Source of the DNA: Nonomuraea indica
GTDB taxonomy: Bacteria; Actinomycetota; Actinomycetes; Streptosporangiales; Streptosporangiaceae
Assembly (NCBI RefSeq): GCF_002850745.1
Contig: NZ_KZ559474.1
Coordinates: forward strand, 1-64,000
Reading direction: 5' to 3'
DNA length: 64,000 nt
Numbering within the stretch: the stretch's first letter is position 1; each line of letters opens with the position of its first letter. Under the pieces are notes generated by a model that ran no database searches, was not told the origin of the DNA, and saw nothing but the letters and a program-made list of their open reading frames with translations. This document shows, piece after piece, positions 41,649 through 49,439 of the stretch. A program made the position numbers and the translations under genes.

Positions 41649-42095
41649 GCCGGGTGGCGCGGATCGACCGAACGCGGCCCGTACGGCGTCGCCGACCTGC
41701 CGCAGGATCGGGTCCGCTGCCGCGCCGAACAGCCGCTCGTCCACCTCCGCCGCCGCCCGCAGGGCCTGCTCCATCAGCTGCGCCCCCTGCGGCGTGATCT
41801 CCAGGCGGGAGGCGGAGCCGGCGCGGGCCGTGCAGTCGCGGACGAGCCCCGCGCCGGACAGCGCCTTGACCGCCGTGTGCACGCTCTGCACGGTGATCCC
41901 CGACATCCGCGCCAGGTCGCTGAACGACGCGCCGGGCACGCCGGAGATGTGCCCGAGCAGGCCGAACCGGCCGACCGTCAGCCCGAGCGGCGCCAGTGCC
42001 GCGCCGAGCTCCGACTCGATCCGGCGGGCCAGCGTGAGCAGCACGACCGACGGGCTGGTCACGGGCGGCTCGGGCCGGGTGTTCTCGATCGTCAC
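41634..42095 (-). CDS. MarR family transcriptional regulator
   Basis: This 153-aa winged-helix regulator has N-terminal dimerisation helix 'VVLLTLARRIESELGAALAP', recognition region 'FSDLARMSGITVQSVHTAVK' (about residues 58-77), wing 'CTARAGSASRLEITPQG', and C-terminal helices. GTG at 42095 begins the family-like N-terminus, with GGGAAG directly upstream; the far longer open frame upstream is antisense-like to the PL8 gene. It probably controls the downstream membrane protein through the twin CTTCAG sites. Confidence 0.82.
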   Translation of the reverse strand: MTIENTRPEPPVTSPSVVLLTLARRIESELGAALAPLGLTVGRFGLLGHISGVPGASFSDLARMSGITVQSVHTAVKALSGAGLVRDCTARAGSASRLEITPQGAQLMEQALRAAAEVDERLFGAAADPILRQVGDAVRAAFGRSAPPGLQTD

Positions 42096-42181
42096 CTTCC
42101 CAGTGTCCCGCGCCGGTGCGAACGAGCGAAGAAGGACGCCCCGCCAGCCGGTTCCTGGCGGCCCCGAGCGCACGGGCGGCG

Positions 42182-44413
42182 TCAGGTGAGCCGGACGGTG
42201 ACCGTGACCGAGCGTCCCTCCTCGTCCGCCAGGCCGGTGAGGTGAAGCGTGAGCCGGGGGCCGGTGGTGGCGGCGGCGACCGCCTCGGGGCGGTCCAGGA
42301 CCGCGGCCACCGGCCGGTCCCAGGTCACGGTCAGCTCGCCGAGATCGCGGCGGGGGTCGGCGACGCCGAGCGTGGCCGTGCCGTCGCCGTGCTCCCTGAC
42401 CAGGACCGCGCAGGGCCCGGAAGCGGTCAGCGGGCCGGCGGAGCCGGCGTTCCAGAACGTGGCGGCGGTGATCCCCGGCACGGGCGCGTGGACGGCCTGC
42501 TGCCGGGCCGTGTTGGCGAGGATCCGGACCCGGCCGGGGTCGGCGGCGTGGGCGCGGGTGGCCTCCCGGCTCGCCCCGGGCAGGAGGACGTAGGCGTACC
42601 CGGCCGAGCGGGGGTCCGCGCCGTGGTCGAGCCAGAGCGTCACGTAGCCGCGGGTGGCCGGGCCGGCGCTGCGGTCCTCCCGGAGGGTGCGCAGCCGCTG
42701 CCCGTCCGGGACGACGTAGCCGCCGTGCCCCTCCAGGTGGGCCCAGCCGGCCGCGGCGTCCACGGTCAGGGCGGCGCGGGAGCGGCGGTTGTCCACGATC
42801 GTCTCCACCGGGACGCCGTCCGAGCAGGTGATCCCCGCCCCGAGGCACACCACCGCGTCGTCGAGGAAGAACCACGACTTGAACGCCTCCAGCGTGCTCT
42901 CCAGCCCCGCCAGGTGCTGGCCGACGACCGCGTACGTGCCGTCGGTGGCGCCGCCCACCCAGCGCCACGGCGTACGGGTGTCGCCCCACCCGGGCCCGGC
43001 GCCGTCGGGCAGCCGCTTGGTGGAGACGGTGGTGCCGGCCAGACGGTAGGGGTCCACGGTGGACCAGAACGCGTCGGAGTAGTGGTCGCCGTGCCCGCCG
43101 GCCCACCAGTAGAGCATCCCCGAGCCGGTGTGCCAGCCCCGCAGGTTCTCGCCGTTGCCGTGCTCGTAGTGGCCGATCCGGTCGGAGGCCATGCTGAGCG
43201 CCGCGCACCAGCCAGGCCGCCGGTGCACGGCGCGGGCGCTCATCGGCATCAGCGTGTGGCCGACGGGTTCGGGCGAGGCGGGGACGGCGTCGTCGGCGAG
43301 CACCGCGGACAGGCGGGCGTGGTAGGCCGGGTCGCCGCCGCCGGGCGGCCGGTACGTGCTGCGCACCGCCCACCCCTTGACCATGCCCTGCCAGCGGGCC
43401 CGCTCGGCGGCCGAGGCCGACTCCGCCAGCAGCAGGATCGCCGCGGCGATGGCCCGCCCGCGCCGGTGGTCCACGTACGACCCGCGGACGATCCCCCGCC
43501 CGCTGACCAGGTCCATGCAGAACCCGTCGCGGACGAACGGCGCGAACGACCGCTCCACCATGTCGAACACGACCTGCCTGGCCGGGTCGGTGACCTCCCA
43601 CGGCGTGCCCCGCAGCACGGCGAGCAGCGTCGCCACGCCCGACAGCAGCACCGCGCCGTAGCCGCCCTGGTAGGGCACCGACGTGTGCTGGATGAACGAC
43701 CCGTCGCGGTAGAACCCGTCGCCGTCGCGGACGTACGGGAAGACGGGCGACAGCGCCGAGGCGGCCAGCTCCGCCTTCCCGTGGTCGTCGCCGAGGGCGG
43801 CGCGCAGCAGTGTCACCGTGCACAGGTCCACCCGGTTGGCGCCCGTGCTGGTGCCCTCGTAGGCGTCGAGGCGGTCCTCGGGGACGAAGTGGTCGACGGC
43901 CTCCGCCAGCGCCGCGGCCTGACGGCGGGGCAGGTGCGGGCCGATCAGCAGGGCGGCGTCGAGGAGCGTCCTGGGGACGCCGATCTGCCAGTGCCACCAG
44001 TTGCCGGCCGGGTCGGCTCCCGCGGCGTACACGTGCCGCCGGTAGTGGTCGAGGCCGGCCGCGACCGCGGCGGCGAGCCGGGGGTCGCCGGTCAGGCCGG
44101 TGCCCGGCAGCGCGTAGGCGCGGGCCATGGCCCGTAATCGCTCGGGGGTCTCCTCGAAGGAGGGGAACGCCAGGCCTGGCCAGAGCGACGCGCCGGTGGG
44201 GCGCATGCCGTCGAGGTGCCGCGCCGCGGCCGCGCCCAGCCTCGCCGCGCGGGCGGAGGCGCCGGTCGGCGGGCCCAGGGTGACCTCCCGCCAGCGGGCG
44301 CGGACGAGGGAGAGGGACGTGTCCGGCGTGTGCGCGGCCTGTGCCGGCAGCAGCGCCCCGGCCAGGGCCGCTCCGCCGAGCAGAAGGAACAGCCGCCGGG
44401 AGTGTGCGCCCAC
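42182..44413 (-). CDS. Secreted polysaccharide lyase family 8 (hyaluronate/chondroitin/xanthan lyase)
   Basis: This 743-aa extracellular lyase cleaves uronic-acid-containing polysaccharides by beta-elimination. A signal of Tat-like form ('SRRLFLLLGGAALAGALLP', cleavage after AQA near residue 26) precedes the alpha/alpha toroid. Catalytic residues are visible as Asn193 ('STGANRVDL'), His243 and Tyr252 ('FIQHTSVPYQGGYG'). The 'HYEHGNGENLRGWHTGSGML' region follows, then beta-sandwich domains to the C-terminus. The exact substrate is open. Together with the sialidase it suggests glycosaminoglycan or mucin-like glycan use. ATG at 44413 follows tandem terminator hairpins. Confidence 0.88.
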   Translation of the reverse strand: MGAHSRRLFLLLGGAALAGALLPAQAAHTPDTSLSLVRARWREVTLGPPTGASARAARLGAAAARHLDGMRPTGASLWPGLAFPSFEETPERLRAMARAYALPGTGLTGDPRLAAAVAAGLDHYRRHVYAAGADPAGNWWHWQIGVPRTLLDAALLIGPHLPRRQAAALAEAVDHFVPEDRLDAYEGTSTGANRVDLCTVTLLRAALGDDHGKAELAASALSPVFPYVRDGDGFYRDGSFIQHTSVPYQGGYGAVLLSGVATLLAVLRGTPWEVTDPARQVVFDMVERSFAPFVRDGFCMDLVSGRGIVRGSYVDHRRGRAIAAAILLLAESASAAERARWQGMVKGWAVRSTYRPPGGGDPAYHARLSAVLADDAVPASPEPVGHTLMPMSARAVHRRPGWCAALSMASDRIGHYEHGNGENLRGWHTGSGMLYWWAGGHGDHYSDAFWSTVDPYRLAGTTVSTKRLPDGAGPGWGDTRTPWRWVGGATDGTYAVVGQHLAGLESTLEAFKSWFFLDDAVVCLGAGITCSDGVPVETIVDNRRSRAALTVDAAAGWAHLEGHGGYVVPDGQRLRTLREDRSAGPATRGYVTLWLDHGADPRSAGYAYVLLPGASREATRAHAADPGRVRILANTARQQAVHAPVPGITAATFWNAGSAGPLTASGPCAVLVREHGDGTATLGVADPRRDLGELTVTWDRPVAAVLDRPEAVAAATTGPRLTLHLTGLADEEGRSVTVTVRLT

Positions 44414-44464
44414 ATAGGGATTATCCGGCCGGCTCGCCGGAGCTCGGGCCGTCCGGGGAGGGGG

Positions 44465-44498
44465 TCCCTCTCCGGGGGGCTGGGACCCCGGAGAGGGA
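44465..44498. terminator. Hairpin 1 downstream of the RsbW-like gene
   Basis: The 13-bp arms TCCCTCTCCGGGG (44465-44477) and CCCCGGAGAGGGA (44486-44498) pair perfectly around 8 nt. It lies between the minus-strand RsbW-like gene end (44645) and the PL8 start (44413), so it would stop readthrough into the lyase. Confidence 0.6.
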
Positions 44499-44505
44499 AG
44501 GGGAT

Positions 44506-44556
44506 GGGACGCCGGGTCCGGGCGGTGTGCGGGCCGGAGCCCGGACCCGGCGTCCC
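44506..44556. terminator. Hairpin 2, 18-bp perfect stem
   Basis: GGGACGCCGGGTCCGGGC (44506-44523) is perfectly inverted at 44539-44556 with a 15-nt loop. It stands next to hairpin 1, forming a tandem terminator. A third, weaker inverted pair TTCACGGA/TCCGTGAA occurs at 44573-44613. Confidence 0.65.
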
Positions 44557-44644
44557 GTCGGGGGCCTCAGGGTTCACGGAAGGGGTTCCTGGAGGGGGCC
44601 AGGGGTCCGTGAAGGGGTTCCAGGGGCTCGTGGCGAGCGCGTGC

Positions 44645-45142
44645 TCAGGACAGCTCCGCGCCGAGGGCGGCGACGGCGGGCAGCCGGGTCACGACGACCT
44701 CTTCCGGAGCCTGCACCGGGGCGGAGGCCGGCACCTCGAACCAGACCACCTTCCCGTGCGCGGTGCGATCGCCGCCCCAGCAGCAGGAGAGCATGTCGAC
44801 GAGCTGGAGCCCCCGGCCGCCCTCGTCCTCCAGGCCGGCCAGGCGCAGCTGCGGCATCTCCGGGGCGTCGTCCTCGACCTCGCCGCGCAGCAGGCCGTCC
44901 TCCATCGACAGCGTCAGGCGGATCGTCCCGCGCGCGTGCTCCATCGCGTTGGCCACCAGCTCGCTGACGAGCAGTTCCACCACGTCGCTCTGGTCCGCGG
45001 CTCCCCAGCCGGCCAGTTCGTGCCGTGCCGCGTGCCGCGCCCTGCGCAGCGCGGAGGGGGTGCGAGGCAGCTGCCACGATGCCGTGCGGTCCGCCGGGCC
45101 GACGGTCATGGAGCCGAGCAACCTGTCCCAGAAGGCGTTCAT
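44645..45142 (-). CDS. RsbW-like ATP-binding (anti-sigma/serine kinase fold) protein
   Basis: This 165-aa GHKL ATPase of the anti-sigma-factor kinase type abundant in Streptomyces has N-box 'LLVSELVANAMEHARGTIRL' and G-box 'EGGRGLQLVDMLSCCWG'. It may phosphorylate anti-anti-sigma factors; partners are not encoded nearby. ATG at 45142 overlaps the upstream DUF5999-type gene (ATGA), so the two are translationally coupled. Confidence 0.82.
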   Translation of the reverse strand: MNAFWDRLLGSMTVGPADRTASWQLPRTPSALRRARHAARHELAGWGAADQSDVVELLVSELVANAMEHARGTIRLTLSMEDGLLRGEVEDDAPEMPQLRLAGLEDEGGRGLQLVDMLSCCWGGDRTAHGKVVWFEVPASAPVQAPEEVVVTRLPAVAALGAELS

Positions 45143-45327
45143 GCCGCTGCGCTCCCGGTGCAGGCGGGGACGCTCCGCCCGTCGGGCAGCAGCTCGCCGC
45201 AGTCGTCGAAGCACACCACTCCGTTGCAGAGCAGCCCCCATCCCTGCTCGGGGTGGTAGGCCACGAGGCGCGCGCGCTCGCGGTCGGGCGCGTCCACGGA
45301 CGGACATGGTGGCTGGTGCTGACACAT
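45139..45327 (-). CDS. DUF5999-type small Cys-rich protein
   Basis: This 62-aa protein opens 'MCQHQPPCPSVDAPDRERAR' and continues 'VAYHPEQGWGLLCNGVVCFD', the hallmark of the DUF5999 family of actinomycetes. Six cysteines and several His suggest metal or disulfide chemistry; the function is unknown. It is coupled to the RsbW-like gene. A 12-bp palindrome lies 112 bp upstream. Confidence 0.75.
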   Translation of the reverse strand: MCQHQPPCPSVDAPDRERARLVAYHPEQGWGLLCNGVVCFDDCGELLPDGRSVPACTGSAAA

Positions 45328-45438
45328 GGTGTGGACCCTTGTTGACGCTGTCGACGGCCTTCAGTGCTCCAGGTCACCAGCGTGCCTGCGACCACCCCCG
45401 AGGGGGACGTGAGAAATCCGGATATGGGTACCTATTTC

Positions 45439-45450
45439 ACCTACGTAGGT
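45439..45450. promoter_or_regulatory. Palindrome ACCTACGTAGGT between divergent genes
   Basis: This perfect 12-bp palindrome sits in the 250-bp gap between the DUF5999-type gene and the divergent sensor kinase, inside an unusually AT-rich patch (45421-45452). It is a possible regulator site; the regulator is unknown. Confidence 0.4.
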
Positions 45451-45577
45451 AGTCCTGCCACCACACCCCCGCAGGCGGGGTAACGGCCCGGCCACGGCAC
45501 GCGCAAGACAGCGACAAAAGGGGCATACTCCTGTTCGAGCCGTCGGGGACGCCCGAGGCGGGGGAGAGCGGGGGAAG

Positions 45578-47638
45578 ATGACCGGGTTCGCCGGGAGATC
45601 CCGGGTCACGGTCGCGCGGGCGGGCGCCACGGCCATGGCCGTGGTGTCCCCGGTGCTCGCGGTGGCCGCCGTCGTGGTCTTCGCCGGGCTGCCCGAGGAG
45701 TGGCAGCCGGGGCGGACGGTCAGCCCGCAGACGGCCGCCGCGCTGATGTTCCCCGCGGTGGGCGCGTTCCTGATCGCCCACCGGCCGCGGCTCAACATGG
45801 CCTGGCTGATGTGCGGGGGCGGGCTCGCGGCCGCCGTGAGCGACGTCACCCAGGCGCTGATGTTCCGGATGGCCGCCGACGGCGACTTACTCGCCGCCGG
45901 CTACCTGCGCCACGCGGCGCAGCTCGGCTGGGCGCTGTGCGGCCTGACGCTCACCATGCTGCTCCCGCTCTACTCGCCCGACGGGCGGCTGCCCTCGCGG
46001 CGCTGGCGGTGGGTCGTCGCCCTGGGCGTGACGGCCATCACGGCGCAGCTCCTGCGCGGGCTCCTCCGCGTGGACCCGCCCGCCGAGCACTACCCCTACC
46101 CGGCCGTCATCCCCAACCCGCTGCAGGTTCCCGCACTCGCGCCGTACGAGGACCTGCTCTTCACGGTCGCGTGGGCCGGCATCTACACCGCGATGGCGCT
46201 GTCGGCGCTGTCCCTGGCCGTGCGGATGCGGCACGCCGACCCGATCGGCCGGCGGCAGATCGCCTGGCCGCTGTTCGCGTTCGTCGGCTACATCGTCTTC
46301 CTCGTCGCGGCCGTGTGGGTGCCCGCGCTGCTGTGGGCGGCCTTCGTGTGGGCGGCGCTCATCCCCGTCGCGATGGCTTTCGCGGTGATGCGCTACCGGC
46401 TGTACGGCATCGACACGGTGATCAGCCGGACGTTCGTGGCCGCCGGGCTGCTGGCCGTGGTGAGCGCGGTCTACTTCGGAGCCGGCGCGGTGTCGAGCCT
46501 GCTGGTCTCCGGCTACGACCAGATCGCCGGCCTCGTCTCCGCCCTGTTCGCCGGAGCGTTCTTCCAGCCGCTGCGCCGCGCGCTCCAGCGGGCGGTGGAC
46601 CGCATGCTGTACGGCAGCGTCGGCGATCCCCGCCTGCTCGCCGAACGCCTCACCCAGGCCGTGCGCCGCGCCGACCCGGCCGAGGCACTCACCTCGGTGG
46701 TGGGCGTGCTGCGCGACGGGCTCGCGGTCGAGGGCGTCGCGGTCGAGGTGGCCGACGGCGAACCGAGGTACGTCGAGAGCGGGCGGGGCGGCGCCGCGCC
46801 GCGCGAGGTCCCCCTGGTCTGGCACGGCGAGCGGGTCGGCCGGCTGCTCGTCGGGCAGCCGGGCCCGCGCCGCTTCCCCGCCGCCCACAACGAGCGGGTG
46901 CTGGCCACGCTCACGCCGCACGCGGCCGACGTCGCGCACGCCGTGCGCATGGCGGCCGATCTGCAACGTTCCAGGGAACGCATCCTCACCACGCGTGAGG
47001 AGGAACGCCGCCGCCTGCGCCGCGACCTGCACGACGGGCTCGGCCAGACCCTGTCGGCCATGGCCATGACCATCAACATCGCCCGCAGCAGGCTGAAGAA
47101 GTCACCCGACTCCGCCGACGCCCTGCTCCAGAGCCTGCGCTCGGGCATGGACGCGGTCGCGGCGGACATCCGCGAACTCGTGTACGGCCTGCGCCCGCCC
47201 GCCCTCGACGACCTCGGCCTGGAACGTGCCGTCCGGGAGCTGGCCGGGCAGTCGCCGCCCGGCACGGGGATCGAGGTCGAGGCGGAGGGCGAGCTGGCCG
47301 GGCTGCCGGCGGCCGTCGAGGTGGCCGTCTACCGCATCGCCCAGGAGGCGCTGACGAACATCCGCCGGCACGCCGACGCGACCCGCGCCCGCGTCCTCCT
47401 CCAGCGTCGGCCCGATGGGCTGCGCGTGCTGGTCGAGGACGACGGCCGCGGCCTGCCGGACGGGCACCGCGCGGGCGTGGGCCTCGGCTCGATGCGGGAG
47501 CGGGCCGCCGAACTGGGCGGGGTGTGCGTGGTCGGCGCCGCTCCGGGCGGGGGCACCCGGGTGGAGGTCACGTTGCCGCTGCCCACCGGCCGGGACGGCG
47601 GCCGCCTGGCGGACCTGGACCGGCTCGACCACCGCTGA
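45578..47638 (+). CDS. Membrane sensor histidine kinase (NarL-partner type, HisKA_3)
   Basis: This 686-aa kinase has an N-terminal membrane region of about eight or nine helices (residues of about 15-330), a GAF-like middle region, and a HisKA_3 dimerisation box with phospho-acceptor His in 'RRDLHDGLGQTLSAMAMTI' (about residue 488). The HATPase follows: N-box 'AQEALTNIRRHADATR', 'EDDGRGLPDG', 'GLGSMRERAAELGG'. A cognate LuxR-type response regulator would be expected, but none is encoded next to it, so it is an orphan here. ATG at 45578 follows a G-rich ribosome-binding site. Confidence 0.87.
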   Translation: MTGFAGRSRVTVARAGATAMAVVSPVLAVAAVVVFAGLPEEWQPGRTVSPQTAAALMFPAVGAFLIAHRPRLNMAWLMCGGGLAAAVSDVTQALMFRMAADGDLLAAGYLRHAAQLGWALCGLTLTMLLPLYSPDGRLPSRRWRWVVALGVTAITAQLLRGLLRVDPPAEHYPYPAVIPNPLQVPALAPYEDLLFTVAWAGIYTAMALSALSLAVRMRHADPIGRRQIAWPLFAFVGYIVFLVAAVWVPALLWAAFVWAALIPVAMAFAVMRYRLYGIDTVISRTFVAAGLLAVVSAVYFGAGAVSSLLVSGYDQIAGLVSALFAGAFFQPLRRALQRAVDRMLYGSVGDPRLLAERLTQAVRRADPAEALTSVVGVLRDGLAVEGVAVEVADGEPRYVESGRGGAAPREVPLVWHGERVGRLLVGQPGPRRFPAAHNERVLATLTPHAADVAHAVRMAADLQRSRERILTTREEERRRLRRDLHDGLGQTLSAMAMTINIARSRLKKSPDSADALLQSLRSGMDAVAADIRELVYGLRPPALDDLGLERAVRELAGQSPPGTGIEVEAEGELAGLPAAVEVAVYRIAQEALTNIRRHADATRARVLLQRRPDGLRVLVEDDGRGLPDGHRAGVGLGSMRERAAELGGVCVVGAAPGGGTRVEVTLPLPTGRDGGRLADLDRLDHR

Positions 47639-47791
47639 CCGGTCTCCGGGACGCGTGCCGTTCCACCCGCCGGCCCGCGTGCGACCGGAGTGAGGGCCGA
47701 ATCACGCTCGGCAGCATTTGCGGATCTTGTGGCGAGAACTCCGGATCTCCTTAGAATCAGCCTCACCAGAGTGGCAGCGAGGGGAGACCGG

Positions 47792-48045
47792 GTGAGCGAC
47801 CTGGATCGCCCGTTACCGGGGATCGACACCCGCGTACCGAGCGTCGCGCGCATGTACGACTACCACCTCGGCGGCAAGGACGACTTCCCGGCCGACCGTG
47901 AGGCCGCCGAGCGGATGATCGGGATCGGCCGCCGGATGGGCAACGACGCGCGGCGGATCGCCCGCGCCGACCGCGACTTCCTCGGCCGGGCCGTCCGCCT
48001 GCTCGCCCGGTCCGGCGTGCTGCAGTTCGTCGACATCGGGGCCGC
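47792..48045 (+). pseudogene. Truncated DUF574 SAM-dependent methyltransferase
   Basis: The frame from GTG 47792 (GGGGAG upstream) reads as a normal DUF574 N-terminus: 'VARMYDYHLGGKDDFPADRE', 'FLGRAVRLLARSGVLQFVDI'. It loses similarity right after 'FVDIG', where the SAM-binding loop should continue. The frame then runs on as unrelated Arg/Pro/Ser-rich sequence to 48253. The break coincides with a minus-strand IS200/IS605-like scrap. An intact paralogue follows directly. Confidence 0.65.
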
Positions 48046-48050
48046 CCGGC

Positions 48051-48134
48051 GACCGGACGGCGGTACGTCGAGCACCCTACGAGGTGGTATCCGAGGTCAC
48101 ACACCCCGTCCGGGAAGGCGCGCACCTGGCACAT
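48051..48134 (-). mobile_element. IS200/IS605-like transposase (TnpA) N-terminal scrap
   Basis: On the minus strand, 28 codons from an ATG at 48134 read 'FPDGVCDLGYHLVGCSTYRR' then PV, close to the 'VYxLGYHLVWCPKYRRPVL' start of IS200/IS605-type TnpA. The HUH motif and the Tyr that would follow are missing because the sequence passes into the DUF574 remnant. I could not define element ends. The identification rests on one short motif. Confidence 0.45.
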
Positions 48135-48249
48135 CACGCCAGCAGTACCACAGCACCGCACCTCTCATACGCGACGAACGGACATCTCCGATGCGCAGAC
48201 CAGACAACGCTCGGGCCTTGACGGCCCTCGACGGTCCCCTCGGGAGACG

Positions 48250-49059
48250 GTGATGGAAGACGCCAACACCCGCTCCGCCTGGGACCGGGTCGACACCACC
48301 AAGCCGCACTCGGCCCGCGTGTGGGACTACCTGCTCGGCGGCAAGAACAACTACGCCGTGGACAAGGAGGCGGGCGACACGATCCTGCGGCTGTTCCCGG
48401 CCTTCGCCCAGGTGGCCCGGCTGCAGCGGCAGTTCCTCATCCGCGCCGTGCGCTTCCTGGCCGGGGAGGCGGGCATCCGCCAGTTCCTGGACATCGGCAC
48501 CGGCCTGCCCACCGCCGGCAACACCCACGAGGTGGCCCAGTCGGTCGCCCCCGCATCACGCATCGTCTACGTCGACAACGACCCGCTCGTGCTCGTGCAC
48601 GCGCGGGCGCTGCTCACCAGCACCCCCGAGGGGGCCACCGACTACATCGACGCCGACGTGCGCGACCCTGAACGCATCCTGGAGGGCGCGGCGGCGACCC
48701 TCGACCTCACCCGGCCTGTCGCCCTCACCATGCTGAGCATCGCCGGCCAGGTCTCCGACGCCGAGGACCCGAAGGGCATCGTCCAGCGGCTGCTCGCCCG
48801 CCTGCCGGCCGGCAGCTACCTCGCGCTCAGCGACGGCACCAACACCAACCCGGCGCTCGTCACGGCCGTGGAGAACTACAACGCCCGCGCGGCCTACCCC
48901 TACCACCTGCGCAGCCCCGAGGCCATCGCCTCCTTCTTCGACGGGCTGGAACTGGTGGAACCCGGCGTGGTCCCCACACCGCAGTGGCGTCCCGAACCCG
49001 GCGGCTGGGACCCGTCCGCCCAGGTGAGCGCGGTCTGCGGGGTGGCGGTGAAGCGCTGA
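48250..49059 (+). CDS. DUF574 SAM-dependent methyltransferase
   Basis: This intact member of the DUF574 (Methyltransf_19) family is common in actinomycetes (269 aa from GTG 48250, or one codon less from ATG 48253). 'SARVWDYLLGGKNNYAVDKE' is the family opening; 'QFLDIGTGLPTAGNTHEVAQ' is the SAM loop; 'IVYVDNDPLVLVHARALL' is motif II; 'GSYLALSDGTN' follows. The methyl acceptor is unknown. The broken paralogue lies immediately upstream. Confidence 0.85.
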   Translation: MMEDANTRSAWDRVDTTKPHSARVWDYLLGGKNNYAVDKEAGDTILRLFPAFAQVARLQRQFLIRAVRFLAGEAGIRQFLDIGTGLPTAGNTHEVAQSVAPASRIVYVDNDPLVLVHARALLTSTPEGATDYIDADVRDPERILEGAAATLDLTRPVALTMLSIAGQVSDAEDPKGIVQRLLARLPAGSYLALSDGTNTNPALVTAVENYNARAAYPYHLRSPEAIASFFDGLELVEPGVVPTPQWRPEPGGWDPSAQVSAVCGVAVKR

Positions 49060-49147
49060 CGCGCGGGTTCCCCGGCCGGCGCGCCGCCGGGTGCCGGCAG
49101 AGCGTCGTTTTGCATGTCCTTGGCGGCCGTCCTGCCACTGTGGACCT

Positions 49148-49396
49148 GTGGAGACCTCGGGGGAGGAGCGCTGGTTCCAGGCGTTCCGCATGCAGGCGGC
49201 CCACATGGCCTTCCCGGACTGGAGCCCGCGTCCGGAGGAGTGGGTGAGCCTCTACACCTCCCTGGTCGGGCAGGAGGCCGCCGTCACCACGGAGATCGCC
49301 GTGTACCGGGGCAACCAGCGCCTCCGCCACCGCCACTACAGCGGTCAGGAGGCCAAGGACTTCTGGCTGGAGCTCATGCACCGCGTGTCCGGATGA
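49148..49396 (+). CDS. Small hypothetical protein (82 aa)
   Basis: This is a small soluble protein with composition and wording typical of actinobacterial orphans ('FQAFRMQAAHMAFPDWSPRP', 'EAAVTTEIAVYRGNQRLRHR'). GTG at 49148 starts the protein-like part; upstream codons are Cys/Arg-rich and unlikely. The function is unknown. It lies 43 bp before the DUF6493-type gene. Confidence 0.55.
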   Translation: METSGEERWFQAFRMQAAHMAFPDWSPRPEEWVSLYTSLVGQEAAVTTEIAVYRGNQRLRHRHYSGQEAKDFWLELMHRVSG

Positions 49397-49439
49397 GCCG
49401 CCGCGGATTTGTCGGAGGCCCTCTCTAAGGTCTGCGCTC

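Noticed and set aside
42096..43997. Long minus-strand frame upstream of MarR
   Set aside because: It is the alternate-frame shadow of the PL8 lyase; MarR begins at 42095.
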